Positions 34,291-44,269 of a stretch of DNA of 64,000 bases are shown one piece after another. Position numbers and translations under genes: made by a program. Position 1 is the first letter of the stretch, and the number at the start of each line of letters is the position of its first letter. This DNA comes from Curvularia sp. ZM96 (lineage: Eukaryota; Ascomycota; Dothideomycetes; Pleosporales; Pleosporaceae), in contig JAJGBQ010000001.1 in NCBI GenBank assembly GCA_022457065.1, forward strand, positions 5,952,001-6,016,000. Direction: 5' to 3'. A model generated the notes under the pieces. The model saw only the letters and a program-made list of their open reading frames with translations. It did no database searches and was not told the DNA's origin.

Positions 34291-35163
34291 GTCTATATAC
34301 AACTGGATTAGTTTTAGGGTCTCTGATCGTGGTAGAGGCTAGGACTCCTACAATAGTACAACTTGATCACATTCTTGCAATTGCAACTCGTATGGAAAAA
34401 AAAGAAAGATTTATTCTGGCTTTTCAAAGATCCGGCATTCTGAATTAGAACGTCAAATTAGTGAAATTTTGCACCCTCGAAGCATTTAGCGATATCATTT
34501 CCTGTTTAAATCGCCCGCCCTCTCCCCTCCTCTCATCGCTTGCCGACAGCTCCTGCTGCATACCTAGGCACCAGCTATGCTTTTGACCTATGTTATCTGA
34601 TTGAAAAATTGGAGTTCTACCATTGGTCAAGAAAATACGGATAGAGCGGCACATTGCCTAGACACCCAGTGGAAAGGCGGGCTTGGCTCCAAGAATGCAC
34701 TCATCCAAAGAACTCTCTTCAAGAGCTACAATGAAGCGCCATGCGTCTCTTGTCGCTCCAAAATAGATGATTCTATCTACTGCAGCTACCATAGTATCAG
34801 CGAGTGATGTCGTCCATGCCAGGTTAGGGATAGCAATCTCTCTTGATTGGCCGAACATCTTATGACGTATGCACACGTTATAATCGTCGCTAAAATAATA
34901 GTGCATCTGGCGGGGTTGGCTCTAGGGCTCTTTCCCTCGCATCTTTTTCACATTGTGTCCATGTCAGGCGGGTGTGAAGCTTCTACATAGTCTTCACAGC
35001 CAACTGCGTAAGACAGTCTTCTCTATTGATGACACCAGTACTCGTCTAGGTCTTTATAGAGATATGAGGAAGAAGCTACCTGTAACACTGGGGGAATAAG
35101 CCGAGCGGTTGTTGACTAGGAGAATGCAGTAGATACAAGCCATCCACAGCTGGGGACATTCGC
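34291..35163. other. Intergenic between convergent genes
   Basis: No supported gene. A tRNA-like A-box match near 35099 has no matching T-arm and was rejected. Confidence 0.45.
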
Positions 35164-35763
35164 CTAGCATTCAAGCCCTATGCATCCATCTGAGGCTGAG
35201 CACCCCCTGTCGGTACAGTAATGATTGATTTCTAACCTTCCCGATCCCTTTGCAGAACTTCCTCCAGCACCATCACTCCTGCGTTCAGCTTCAATTTTCC
35301 CGTCGCCAAAAACTAGGATAGTCTGATTTCCAACTAGGATATTCTGTCGCAAACTCAAAGTCGTATCTACAGTTGAGTTAGCACTCTGCCCTTTGTGCAG
35401 CTATTTGTAGTATCTCGCGATGTGGTAAGTCAAGAGATAGAAAAACATGAAAACTTGAAAAGATAGTAAGCACGTACAGTCCCAGGTATACTCTAAACCT
35501 GAGCTACATTGCGTTGTCTCAGCTGGCGGACGGGTGCCTTGTGGTACGAAGCTGTAGTAGCATTTTTCTTCCGCCACTTGGTCAAACTTTGAGTTGTGAA
35601 AGGTGACGCTAATGTCTTTGATAATGTAGCCAGGTCTTCCAGACTGGTGTGCTACGGTCACATCCCAGTACGAGCCAGAAAGGTCGGGCCAGCGTTGTTC
35701 ACGCGTAACCAGGGCAGGTGATGCGGCAACAAGGCCTACAAAGGTGAGAGGAGCAATACGCAT
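35164..35763 (-). CDS. Small secreted protein, possibly Alt a 1-like
   Basis: Two exons on the complement, 35478-35763 and 35164-35366, joined by a 111-bp intron (GTACGT donor, CTGTAG acceptor), give 162 residues. A signal peptide is present (MRIAPLTFVGLVAASPALV). The mature protein is beta-rich with SGSYWDVTVAHQSGRPG, VTFHNSKF and EKCYYSF. Cysteines cluster in EKCYYSF, TTQCSSG, NHYCTDRGC, DGC and the terminal LEC. Size, spacing and the SxYWxV start recall the AA1-like (Alt a 1) fold of fungal secreted proteins, but this is a visual resemblance only. It may be an effector or allergen-type protein. The intron is long for this window, so a different splice remains possible. Confidence 0.6.
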
Positions 35764-37043
35764 AATGGATATGGAATTGGTGAGAGCGCTAGCTTCATGC
35801 TCATAGAGGTCTTATTCACTCAGAGATCAGGCTATTTTATACTTGTTTTGCGGCAGATATGCACAACGTAAACAGAAGTCTTCAGGAGTATGTTCCATAG
35901 TAATGGTACGCCCGATTGGAATTTTTATATTGCAGCCTAGAACTACCACGCTCATTGAACGCATTGGCGGCATCGGATTGGTTGCCGGATATTGAACTTT
36001 CCCAATCTATTCGTGCCGGGGCTAAGAATAACAAAATGATGGCCCGTGGGGCTGTGCCGCATTGACTGTGCGCAGCTTTTTTGTGAACCAGATTGCGACG
36101 CCAAACAGCCCAGCAATGAAAGACTTGATTGCAGGTATTCAAACCAAGATTGATAGTCTTCTTTGTCAAATCATGAGAGCTGGCATACTCTATGGAAAAG
36201 GGCGGGATAGCGAACATCTCTCCGAATCACGACTAATGCACAGGGCGTGGTGATGCCTGTGGGAGGCCGGGGCCGCACGGGAGAGACGGCAGGGTAGTGG
36301 GTCATGTTATGTGCCTTGCGACGAGAATCGCACACATACATCTACATGATACTCTCTTCAGTCCTTGAGAACGTAACAAAAGGCCAGAATCTCGGAAATG
36401 TCATTTGCGCAGCCATGATGTGCATTTTGATGTGTACCAGCGTACTGTACCAAAGGCGTCCTGTCCTCATCCCGCCTTCTTGGAGTAGACACCCTTCCTC
36501 TTAGTGCGGAGTACGGCTCTACTTCCACTCCTAGGTATCTGATTACGGGTGTATGCGGACTCATCCAACATAGGCTTGGTTTCTAAGGGCTCATTTTCGC
36601 GCATTCACTAATGGATAGCATACATACTCTGTAATGAGGATATAGATGCTAGGTATATAGTTGTATATCCTTGCAAACTAATCTCCATAAATAGATAATA
36701 CTGTTAACTTGAGTAAGTTTAGAGCGAGTAAGGACATATAATTAAAGATAGAAAGTTACTAGGCTATGTGAGATAATAGGATAAGAGGAGTGGCGGAGGT
36801 TTAGAACCTGCAGGCACTGCTGCAATGTCACGGCTTTAACTACTATTCTGGTGTCTAGCGTCTTGCCAACATAAAGCAGATAAAAACCTAGCGTTAACGC
36901 CGCAACCAGCATGTCTAATAACGAACACAGCCTACTTCACCAACTCTACGCCAAAATCTACTAAGCGAACGGGAAGAAGAAGACTGACATTCGATATACT
37001 ACTAGACGGCGCCTACCTACTTTCTGAACGCTATTGCGCAGCT
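35764..37043. other. Intergenic, AT-rich in 36.6-36.8 kb
   Basis: No supported gene. The stretch 36600-36780 is markedly AT-rich, with repeated TATA and ATAG steps, and could be a mutated repeat remnant. Confidence 0.45.
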
Positions 37044-38361
37044 ATGCTACTAGAATTTACCTGCAATTTTCTCGCCACGCTGGCGCGCCCGCCCTGGACA
37101 AACGCACCAAGACACCATGTATACATGACATTATATGGAGAAGAAAGAATACCATTTGGTCTTTACGTCCAATCTAGTGGCACTACCACCAATTTCTTGT
37201 GCCAAAACAAGCAACTTTTGCGATTTAATACGCTACCAGCGGAGCTTCAGCTTCACGTTCTTACTGTTTGCTCTGCTTCTACTCTTTTCCAACTTATGAG
37301 AGTGTCTTCTGGTCTTCGAAAGGAGGCTAGTAAGCTCTTTTGGGCTCATCCAGACGCGTACTTTGTTATCGAGGCACATTGGCTCCTTGATGGAGGCTAC
37401 GCTGGCTACACTCATAATGATCTAGCCTTTGTGGCTCAAGCAGAAAACATCCAGGTCGATTACGATGTTGGAGTAGACGATATTATTTGCCCGTTACCTG
37501 ATGGAACAGTAGAGGTCCGGCAAGATCAAATCGCAAAGTTCTGGGAGATCTTTGAAAAGAGATGTCCAAAGGCTAAAAATGTGATTATTAATCGGACTTG
37601 GATGCCACTACCGAGCAGAGAAGAAACGCACTGTATTACAAAGGGGGTGCAGCTTCTAGTTGAATCCTCGCCACCAAGAGTTCTAGTGTCTGCGTTTGTT
37701 GCCGAGAAAGCCAATGTTGCAGCTAGCATAGAAGCAAGCGGCCTACCTACGCAGAAGTGGCAAAGAGCAGTGTATCAACACTGTCTAGACGGGTCGTGGA
37801 GGAAGACCAAGGTTGGGCAACACTGGAAGGCAGTCCTTGTGCCGCCTAAGAAAATTTTAGGCCTACTAGGACGTTTTTACGAGTTCCGGTATCAAGGATC
37901 GCTTCTTTTTTTTGGAACAATTAGGGTTGTGGCCAGTTGCAGTAGAGGCGTTAGATCGGTGGCATTTTGAGGGGAGCAAGAACAATCCTTTCTCTTGTCC
38001 AGTAGCCGGGTGCGATGGGTATTTTCAAAAGGCAGGAGAGTGGACAATGCATGCCGCGGAGTTCCACAACCAGGCGCCGCTAGAAGATGAGTGTATGAAG
38101 CTACTTCCGCCAGCCGTACAAGTGGAGTTGGAGGATCATAAGGTTAGGTTAGCTGAGAAGGAAGGCAAGATCCGTCAAGATGCTGACAAGATACACGAGG
38201 AGTGGGATAGAGGAGGAGAGGAAGGGCAGAAGGAGATGAAGCGTATGTGGCAGGAGCAGCTTAGCGATGACCCAGTATGGGAGACAGGAGCAGAGAGTTG
38301 GGGGAGTAACCAAATTTGGCAGGAGTTGTATAGAGAGTTTTGGCAAGAGAAAGATGATTAG
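37044..38361 (+). pseudogene. F-box-like protein with C-terminal C2H2 motif, split by a frameshift
   Basis: Two overlapping frames form one gene. The first (from 37044; an in-frame ATG near 37125 is also plausible) holds an F-box-like segment, FNTLPAELQLHVLTVCSAS, and continues to YEFRYQGSLLFF. The second resumes at 37912 with EQLGLWPVAVEALDRWHFEG and contains a classical C2H2 finger (CPVAGC, then 12 residues, HAAEFH), ending in a charged helical tail. The frame changes inside a run of eight T at 37906-37913; seven T would join the frames. F-box proteins recruit substrates to SCF ubiquitin ligases. Either the gene is recently broken or the run was miscounted in sequencing. No intron with valid borders explains the shift. 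Confidence 0.62.
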
Positions 38362-38899
38362 AGTTTGCTGAGCTACTATAAATACTAAGGAAGGGGGGTT
38401 ATTTGTTCTTTACTGCAATGTTAGAAACACCCCACTGCCATCCGTACGCCTGGGTGTCTCATTGTGTGATATCTGGGAGTCCCAGGCTTGTGTATATTCA
38501 ATCCCCAGAGTTGATTTGAGGTATTCAGTTGTCAAATAATCTTCGGGAGCAAAAGCAATGCATGTCATCTCCACTGGTACGAATGGCATAAGGTTTTGAT
38601 ACAATCTCCAGGCAAGAAACGAGTCGACACTTGTGCTCCCGCGTACTAGGGTATATAGCAATTTTAAAGAAACGGACTTAGGTTCTTCGTATTATATAGT
38701 AAGAGAGCCTACGGAAAGGTGCACCTGACACTGTGGATGCGGACAGCTTGCTATAACTCATGCAGATCATTAGTCGCATTACCTCGGAGAGAACTTCACA
38801 TAGAGATAGGAGCAATTGGCCATACGAGTACATTGTTATTATATTCGAGTCCAAACTATCATATGCAACAGGGAGAGGACAGAACTTTCCAGCGTCTAT
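38362..38899. other. Intergenic, no gene seen
   Basis: Short frames only, without recognisable features. Confidence 0.45.
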
Positions 38900-39334
38900 C
38901 TAGCTACCACTGACACGGATGATGTTAGGCTGGCTAGAGTTGTAATCCACACAGTGCCAACCAGCGAAGTACACATTGCACTCATACCACTGCTGACCCT
39001 CATCCTGAAACTGGAAGTCGTACGTCTGGTCGGTGTAGAAAGAAACACGGTACTTGAAGAGGGTGCCGCCGACAGGGACGTTCCAAGCTTTAATGCCCGT
39101 ACGCGAATAGAAGCCAGCGTCAGTATTTCCCGAGCTGTTAGCTGGCCAGTTCACATCTAAGGTGAATGGCTCGCCGTGGGCTCCAACATCGTCGCTCGTG
39201 CTGGCATCAGCTTTCTCTTTTGCCTCAGTGGAGCCTTTCGGACGCCCGACGCGGAACTTCTCTCCACCCTCCATGGTGTACTCAGTGAACTCGAGTTGCT
39301 CGTCCGGGATTTGTTCGGGCTGCGTGGTAGCCAT
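38900..39334 (-). CDS. Small acidic protein of unknown function
   Basis: Intronless frame of 144 residues. The start is MATTQPEQIPDEQLEF; there is no signal peptide. Residues 1-50 are hydrophilic and probably flexible. Residues 55-144 look like a beta-sandwich-type domain, with FTLDVNWPANSSGN, GIKAWNVPVGGTLFKYRVSF and a C-terminal block YECNVYFAGWHCVDY ending in IIRVSGS. No known family could be named. The last 28 residues resemble the end of the minus-strand frame at 41410-41889 (see that entry). It lies in a group of intronless, unusual genes. Confidence 0.55.
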   Translation of the reverse strand: MATTQPEQIPDEQLEFTEYTMEGGEKFRVGRPKGSTEAKEKADASTSDDVGAHGEPFTLDVNWPANSSGNTDAGFYSRTGIKAWNVPVGGTLFKYRVSFYTDQTYDFQFQDEGQQWYECNVYFAGWHCVDYNSSQPNIIRVSGS

Positions 39335-40226
39335 GGCGTTTTAGGAGTGTTTCAAAAGAACTAACAGCTGTGTTTCGTCAAGTAGGAGGATAGAATGAGT
39401 AAGGATTGAAGTGCTATATATGTTGTGGATGGACAGTACAAAATACGGATTTGATTCAGATTATATAGTTGTTTCTTCAATCAACCCATTGACGCCGTCA
39501 TTTCGGTTGTGATTTCTTAATTGAGCTAGCAATCATCCTCCGGAGAAAGCTTGCTTCAGTGCATCAGCTTTGCCACTTGGTTCCTCAAGTCTAGACCAGA
39601 TTACATGTAATGTGGCTGGCTGATAGACTGAGGCATTTTTAATAGTCTAACTTTCCAAAGCAAGGTGAACGACCTTACTGAAGCTGTCTGCTGAGCCACA
39701 TACTCCCTCTTCAGCGTTCCATAGTGGGCTCCTCGGCTCATTCCTAGCGCTACAGCTAAAAAGGCCATGTACTAGCGGAATATGCAGCATGGGTGTGGAA
39801 GACGCGATCTTGTGGCTTGCATTAACGTACATTCAGGAAGATTTGATAGCGGAGGACCTGCAGCCTCCAGCACACTGCACGCCCGACGTGCATACGCACT
39901 CAATCGGAGCTAAGAAACGGGAAGCGGGAGTGGCCGCAAGATGGCGCTAACGGCAGACGACCTGATGGCGCTCCAATCACTGCTACACTTTTTGAACGAT
40001 GGGTGGGTGTAGCGATTCGAGGCTAGCCAGCCACCCAAGCCTCGGCGCCATCTTAGCGTTGCACTCGCCAGGCTACCAATATGGAAACAACTGATCGACA
40101 GCGGGATCTCTTAGGCCGAAACCTTCGATTTCTTATAGATAGTTGCTCAAGTCAAGAGTTTGAGCCTGGAAATCAAATCTCCTATTAATCAGAACACAAA
40201 TTCATTGTTTAGTCAACATTTTTGAC
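39335..40226. other. Intergenic between divergent genes
   Basis: No supported gene; promoters of the small acidic protein and of the phospholipase C-like gene. A TATA-like tract (TATATATG) lies near 39415. Confidence 0.45.
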
Positions 40227-41222
40227 ATGTCGAAACTCTTAGACGATCCGCAAACAAAGGCTGAAACAGACGATGAGGACGATGTCCGAGTGGGCATGTC
40301 CATGGAAGGGGGCACTGGCCTGACCCAACTGGGCGAGCCGGTGCATGAAATGCTCACCCTCGCGGCTCTGATCAATTCCAAGTACCACCTGGACCCGACC
40401 ATCACCTATCAAAAACTTCGCGACTCGCCCACGCAGCACCCGGACATCAACGACTTTGTTCGCGGGGTGATGTGGAACGACGATCCAGAGTGCGAGCTTT
40501 TCAACAGTAATGCCGAGAACAACTTTAGCTACAGCCACGGGGTCGATTGGGCGAAGAAATATAAGTTCGGCGGGTACACCAAGCCGGAGCTGATTCACCG
40601 CTCACACTTTGGCAATCTGCAATGGCTCCACGCAATGGCACAGGGCATGGACAAGCCGCAAGATACCAAGGCACGGATCTACCAGTGGATGGAACTCATG
40701 TACAACATTGCCACAGAGCAGACACTAGCCAGCACGCCCATCGCCAACACCACGGTCAGCAACTTTTTTGAGGACCCGGCCAACTATGTGACTGTGGGCG
40801 AGCTGCTCACACATCGTCACCCCGGTCCGGCCATCATCGCGCACCGGGCCCTGGGAAGCTGTTTCCACGTCATCCAGGACTCGTACGCGCATGGGCATAC
40901 ACGGCGCGAACGCATCAATCCAAACCCCAAACTGGGTGAGGCAGATCGTTGGGGAGCGGTGCTGAATTTCCATACCTACAACGGACAGAACGACTCGCAG
41001 CACAAACATTTCGACCATGGCTCCGACAGTCTGGGTGCGGTTGACCTTACCAAACCGGATAGCTGGAACGGGTTGGAGGGCTGCCGCGATGGGCTCGATC
41101 GGTGCATCGTGCTTGCTGATTTCTGGCACCGTCGCGCCCTATGGACAGAAGTCCGGCAGTGGTTGGACGCGGATGTCTTTGTCATTTCGAAAGACGCAAC
41201 CGTGAGTGACAACTCCATTTGA
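40227..41222 (+). CDS. Zinc-dependent phospholipase C / P1-nuclease-fold-like protein
   Basis: Intronless frame of 331 residues without a signal peptide. The N-terminus is acidic (about residues 1-28). The body is helical and rich in His and Asp in the order known from zinc phospholipase C and P1 nuclease folds: GEPVHEMLTLAAL (H40), VMWNDD (D85), HFGNLQWLH (H127, H135), then the diagnostic segment HRALGSCFHVIQDSYAHGH (H206, H214, D218, H222, H224), then NFHTYNG (H249). The HxxQDSxAHxH pattern is a zinc-site signature of bacterial phospholipase C-like proteins. Activity could be phosphodiester cleavage of lipids or nucleic acids. Absence of introns and the bacterial-type motif hint at transfer, but this is inference. 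No targeting signal, so it is probably cytosolic. Confidence 0.68.
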   Translation: MSKLLDDPQTKAETDDEDDVRVGMSMEGGTGLTQLGEPVHEMLTLAALINSKYHLDPTITYQKLRDSPTQHPDINDFVRGVMWNDDPECELFNSNAENNFSYSHGVDWAKKYKFGGYTKPELIHRSHFGNLQWLHAMAQGMDKPQDTKARIYQWMELMYNIATEQTLASTPIANTTVSNFFEDPANYVTVGELLTHRHPGPAIIAHRALGSCFHVIQDSYAHGHTRRERINPNPKLGEADRWGAVLNFHTYNGQNDSQHKHFDHGSDSLGAVDLTKPDSWNGLEGCRDGLDRCIVLADFWHRRALWTEVRQWLDADVFVISKDATVSDNSI

Positions 41223-41409
41223 AACCGAGCGAACAGGTTTGCCAAATCGAGACGTACGTACACCAACGTGTATACTCTGCAGTCTTCGTGTTCTTAGTTT
41301 GCCTACTCTATAAATGAAATTTGATCATCACTTTCCCAACCCTCCCTCGTGCGCATCTAGCTCACCTGCATTCTCTACCCTTCCTCCTCCTCGCCGAGCT
41401 GAAAAGCTC

Positions 41410-41889
41410 TTATTTGCTCCCACATACGCGTGTAATCGTTGGTTTGCCAGCAATCTGTACGTAATGAATGCTCGCGAGGAAAGCGTCGATTTCGTACGAG
41501 TCCTCGTCGTCACAGTAGAATGAGTCTTTGGCTGGGCCTTGCGTGTGGATTTCGAGCATCGAGTCACAGGGGCTGGGCGGGTCGAGCAAAGAGTATCGGA
41601 ATCGGCAGATGTTAGTTGCCTCTCGTATGCCCTCTGCAGTATCGTGCCATGTGTCATTCGGCACTGGGATCCACACGACATTGAAACATTGCTGGTGCCC
41701 GGACGCACCAACTGTCGTGGCCGCCTCGTCTGCAGCGGCGGTGTCACTTGACGGGTCAGACGGACGCCTGAGAGAGACGATCTCGCTCTGTGGGCATGGT
41801 GGTAACGTGGTAATCTGAATCCATAGAGAGAAGACCTCTGCCACAGCCGCTATCAGATGATGGAAGAGTAGGCGAGGTAAGTAAACCAA
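41410..41889 (-). CDS. Uncertain small protein related to the 38900-39334 gene product
   Basis: An open frame of about 159 residues without a convincing ATG at its 5' end, so the true start or an upstream exon is unclear. The useful part is the last 100 residues: CFNVVWIPVPNDTWHDTAEG, CRFRYSLLD and a terminal block YEIDAFLASIHYVQ ending in TITRVCGSK. This aligns in order with NVPVGGTLFKYRVSF and YECNVYFAGWHCVDY ending in IIRVSGS of the other small protein. The match is weak but collinear. Together they flank the phospholipase C-like gene. Function unknown. Confidence 0.35.
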   Translation of the reverse strand: MVYLPRLLFHHLIAAVAEVFSLWIQITTLPPCPQSEIVSLRRPSDPSSDTAAADEAATTVGASGHQQCFNVVWIPVPNDTWHDTAEGIREATNICRFRYSLLDPPSPCDSMLEIHTQGPAKDSFYCDDEDSYEIDAFLASIHYVQIAGKPTITRVCGSK

Positions 41890-42589
41890 CGCTCCTTGAC
41901 GTCACAGAAAGGGCGGTATTCCACCTTTCCATACCTGCTGTTGCATTGCAGTCAACATGGTTCTCTAAATTCAGTCTTCAAGCCCAAGCAAGATTCTCAA
42001 CTTCATGGCAGACTCTGAACTCATCCGGGGGGTAGCGCAGCTGATGCTTGGAAGAGTCTGGATCCATAACTTGGCTGGCTGAACGCGATCTGTAACTAGC
42101 TGCGTGGACATGAGTAGGACACGGCTGGCTGGACAAGGTCTGAAGAACTGAAGAGGGTGTATTGCCTGGAGCGGATGTGTTGGCTAGAGCAGGTGCGTTG
42201 GCTAGGGAAAGGTCCCGTGGCGCTTTTTCCGGCAGCTGAATGTGGGGCTTTGCTTGGGTTGGCTTAGTCTAACAAGGAGCGGCCGATGGCGGGTCGGTGC
42301 GAAGCGATGTCGCTACCGTCCAATTGTGAGACATTGTATCTGACAAGTGGATAACAAGGCTCGCCGCCACCAATATACACATGTCTAGAACCCAAAGGAT
42401 GTAGATAATGGCGTCGTGGGTCGAAAAAACACCGCCACTTCCTGCTCAGATACTCCAAACTACTCATTGGGATTACCTCCCAATTCGTCTCTGGAGCAAT
42501 AATTTTCATCTACTACTACCAACAGTGAACGGCAGTTTTGCGAGACCAAGAAGCGCACAATTAGTTGTAAAGCATGGACAACTCTGACA
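41890..42589. other. Intergenic, with imperfect GGCTGGCTG/GTTGGCTAG motifs
   Basis: No gene seen. At 42070-42210 short repeats of GGCTGG and TTGGCTAG recur, without a regular period. Confidence 0.4.
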
Positions 42590-44269
42590 ATGATGAAAGA
42601 GGAAGTTCATCGTGAACTCTGTGTGGCTGATACTCATTCTTCACAGGTTTTTACTCCTTTCCCAACTGGTTGCGAGATTCCGGCGGTACTTGGGCCAGCC
42701 ATCAACTTCAATGAGATCGTTGTGCCTGCTGCCACAGCAACGGTCGACCTTACCAAGCCACCAGCTAACAACGCTACTATATCGCCATCGAAGATAGACA
42801 ATCTCGCGTCCTTCGTGGCATGGGAGGATTTCAAGAACCGAGTTTATAACAACTGCAATGCCGCCGCCTGGGCGAATACCCGGCGGATCGTGACATCGAA
42901 GCTCGCCCCTGACGAAGTTTACCCCTCCATGGAGCAGGTTATAGAGTTCTATAAGACACAGAACCCAGGGTTTGTTGGGGGCGACATCAAGCCTTACGGC
43001 CAGGACGACGGCATGAACATCCAGAAGAGCCTCGAGTATCTGGTGCAGACGGGCGGCCCGGATGGAAAGCGGGCACTAGCTTTCGCGCGAGTCGATGCAT
43101 CAAATCTGGAAGCCGTGAAGATGGCTATCGCGATCTTTGGCTCTATCTGGGTGGGCCTGAGGGTCTACAGCCAGACACAGCTGGAGTTCTACAACCGCGA
43201 AGCTTGGAAGCAGCCTCGTCAGCCACCGCAGAAGAAACCGAGTGGTCATGCAGTAGTGGTAGGGGCCTACGATACGCACTACCGAGCGATAACCTGGGGA
43301 CAAGTAGCTGCTCTCACTACAGACTACTGGGAAGGCTGCTACAACAACGACCCCAAAAAACCGAACATATTTGATGCTTATGTGGTCATCTGGGCCGAGC
43401 ATGTTGGGACTCGGCGCTTCATGCAGGGAGTGAGTCTTAGACAGCTTGCCGCTGAGTTTCTCACCATTACCGGCAAAAAACTGGATTTGCCTGCATCACA
43501 GTACAACACCCTGTACAGATGTTCGCTCTCCACTACCGACTCGGCAAATCTGACCGTTCAACCTATTCGGGCCGAAAAAAGCTACGGAATTATCAGCGCC
43601 TTTGTAACCACCGGCCTCCTCAAAACCAAGAACGACGTCCTAGTTACCGAGTCCAACGATTTGTATCTAATCAAGAGGGAGGGCACTGCGTCAAACATGA
43701 TCGAAGTCCATCGCGCTCGCAGTCCTAGCTACGATAAAGTCACTACTTTCGTGTCAGGCTTCAGTACCACTGATAGTAAAAGTGGGATCTGGACGATCGA
43801 CAATGGCGATCTCTACTTTATCAAAACTGAAAATACGAGCTCGGGCAACATTGAAGTGTGGTGGGCTACACAACAAAGCAAATTCACCAAAACGGAATCA
43901 TACAGAACTGGAATGGTGAAGAACAATATTGGGGTCGGCACCTACGCCATCAGTGGTGGGAACCTGTTCGCCATTTCTGACACTCTCCAGAACAACTCCA
44001 ACTTCGTGCAGCTTGAGTGCCTGCAGGGTGTAGCTAACTACAGTGCTGAGTCCCTCAAAACTTACGAAACCGCATTTGTCGTCAACGACATCAAAGGCAA
44101 AGGAAACTGGTGCATGGATTCAATTGGCAACCTCTACCTCTTCAAAAACACTGGCACGGCGTCGGGCCTGGTCGAACTGCACATCGCCACTGCTGATAGC
44201 GGTTATCGGTTGATCGACCACTTCTCGACGGGCTTCATGGCTGATGGTGCTGATTTGTGGATTATTTGA
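42590..44269 (+). CDS. Papain-fold peptidase-like domain with C-terminal propeller-like repeats
   Basis: Intronless frame of 559 residues, with no signal peptide. The N-terminal module (about residues 70-270) has a candidate catalytic Cys in YNNCNAAAW (C89), DDGMNIQKSLEYLV, a hydrophobic IAIFGSIWVGLRVY strand, and the His segment SGHAVVVGAYDTHYRAITWG (H220, W236). These are in the order of papain-like enzymes and of a bacterial group with GDC...GHxV...WG motifs. The C-terminal 230 residues contain four or five units of about 50 residues, each with [ND]-L-[YF]-x-x-K, an E-[VL]-x-[HW] strand and a closing F-x-[ST]-G, as in NGDLYFIKTEN and IGNLYLFKNTG. Such units suggest a beta-propeller or lectin-like repeat. 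Role unknown; a binding module fused to a hydrolase is the plain reading. The first 30 residues may not be correctly started. Confidence 0.62.
   Translation: MMKEEVHRELCVADTHSSQVFTPFPTGCEIPAVLGPAINFNEIVVPAATATVDLTKPPANNATISPSKIDNLASFVAWEDFKNRVYNNCNAAAWANTRRIVTSKLAPDEVYPSMEQVIEFYKTQNPGFVGGDIKPYGQDDGMNIQKSLEYLVQTGGPDGKRALAFARVDASNLEAVKMAIAIFGSIWVGLRVYSQTQLEFYNREAWKQPRQPPQKKPSGHAVVVGAYDTHYRAITWGQVAALTTDYWEGCYNNDPKKPNIFDAYVVIWAEHVGTRRFMQGVSLRQLAAEFLTITGKKLDLPASQYNTLYRCSLSTTDSANLTVQPIRAEKSYGIISAFVTTGLLKTKNDVLVTESNDLYLIKREGTASNMIEVHRARSPSYDKVTTFVSGFSTTDSKSGIWTIDNGDLYFIKTENTSSGNIEVWWATQQSKFTKTESYRTGMVKNNIGVGTYAISGGNLFAISDTLQNNSNFVQLECLQGVANYSAESLKTYETAFVVNDIKGKGNWCMDSIGNLYLFKNTGTASGLVELHIATADSGYRLIDHFSTGFMADGADLWII

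Noticed and set aside
35098..35130. tRNA-like A-box match (GCCGAGCGGTT)
   Set aside because: No B box or pairing T-arm follows at the right distance.
38900..44269. Secondary-metabolite cluster reading of the island
   Set aside because: No polyketide synthase, NRPS, terpene cyclase or tailoring set is present; the genes are hydrolase-like and unknown.
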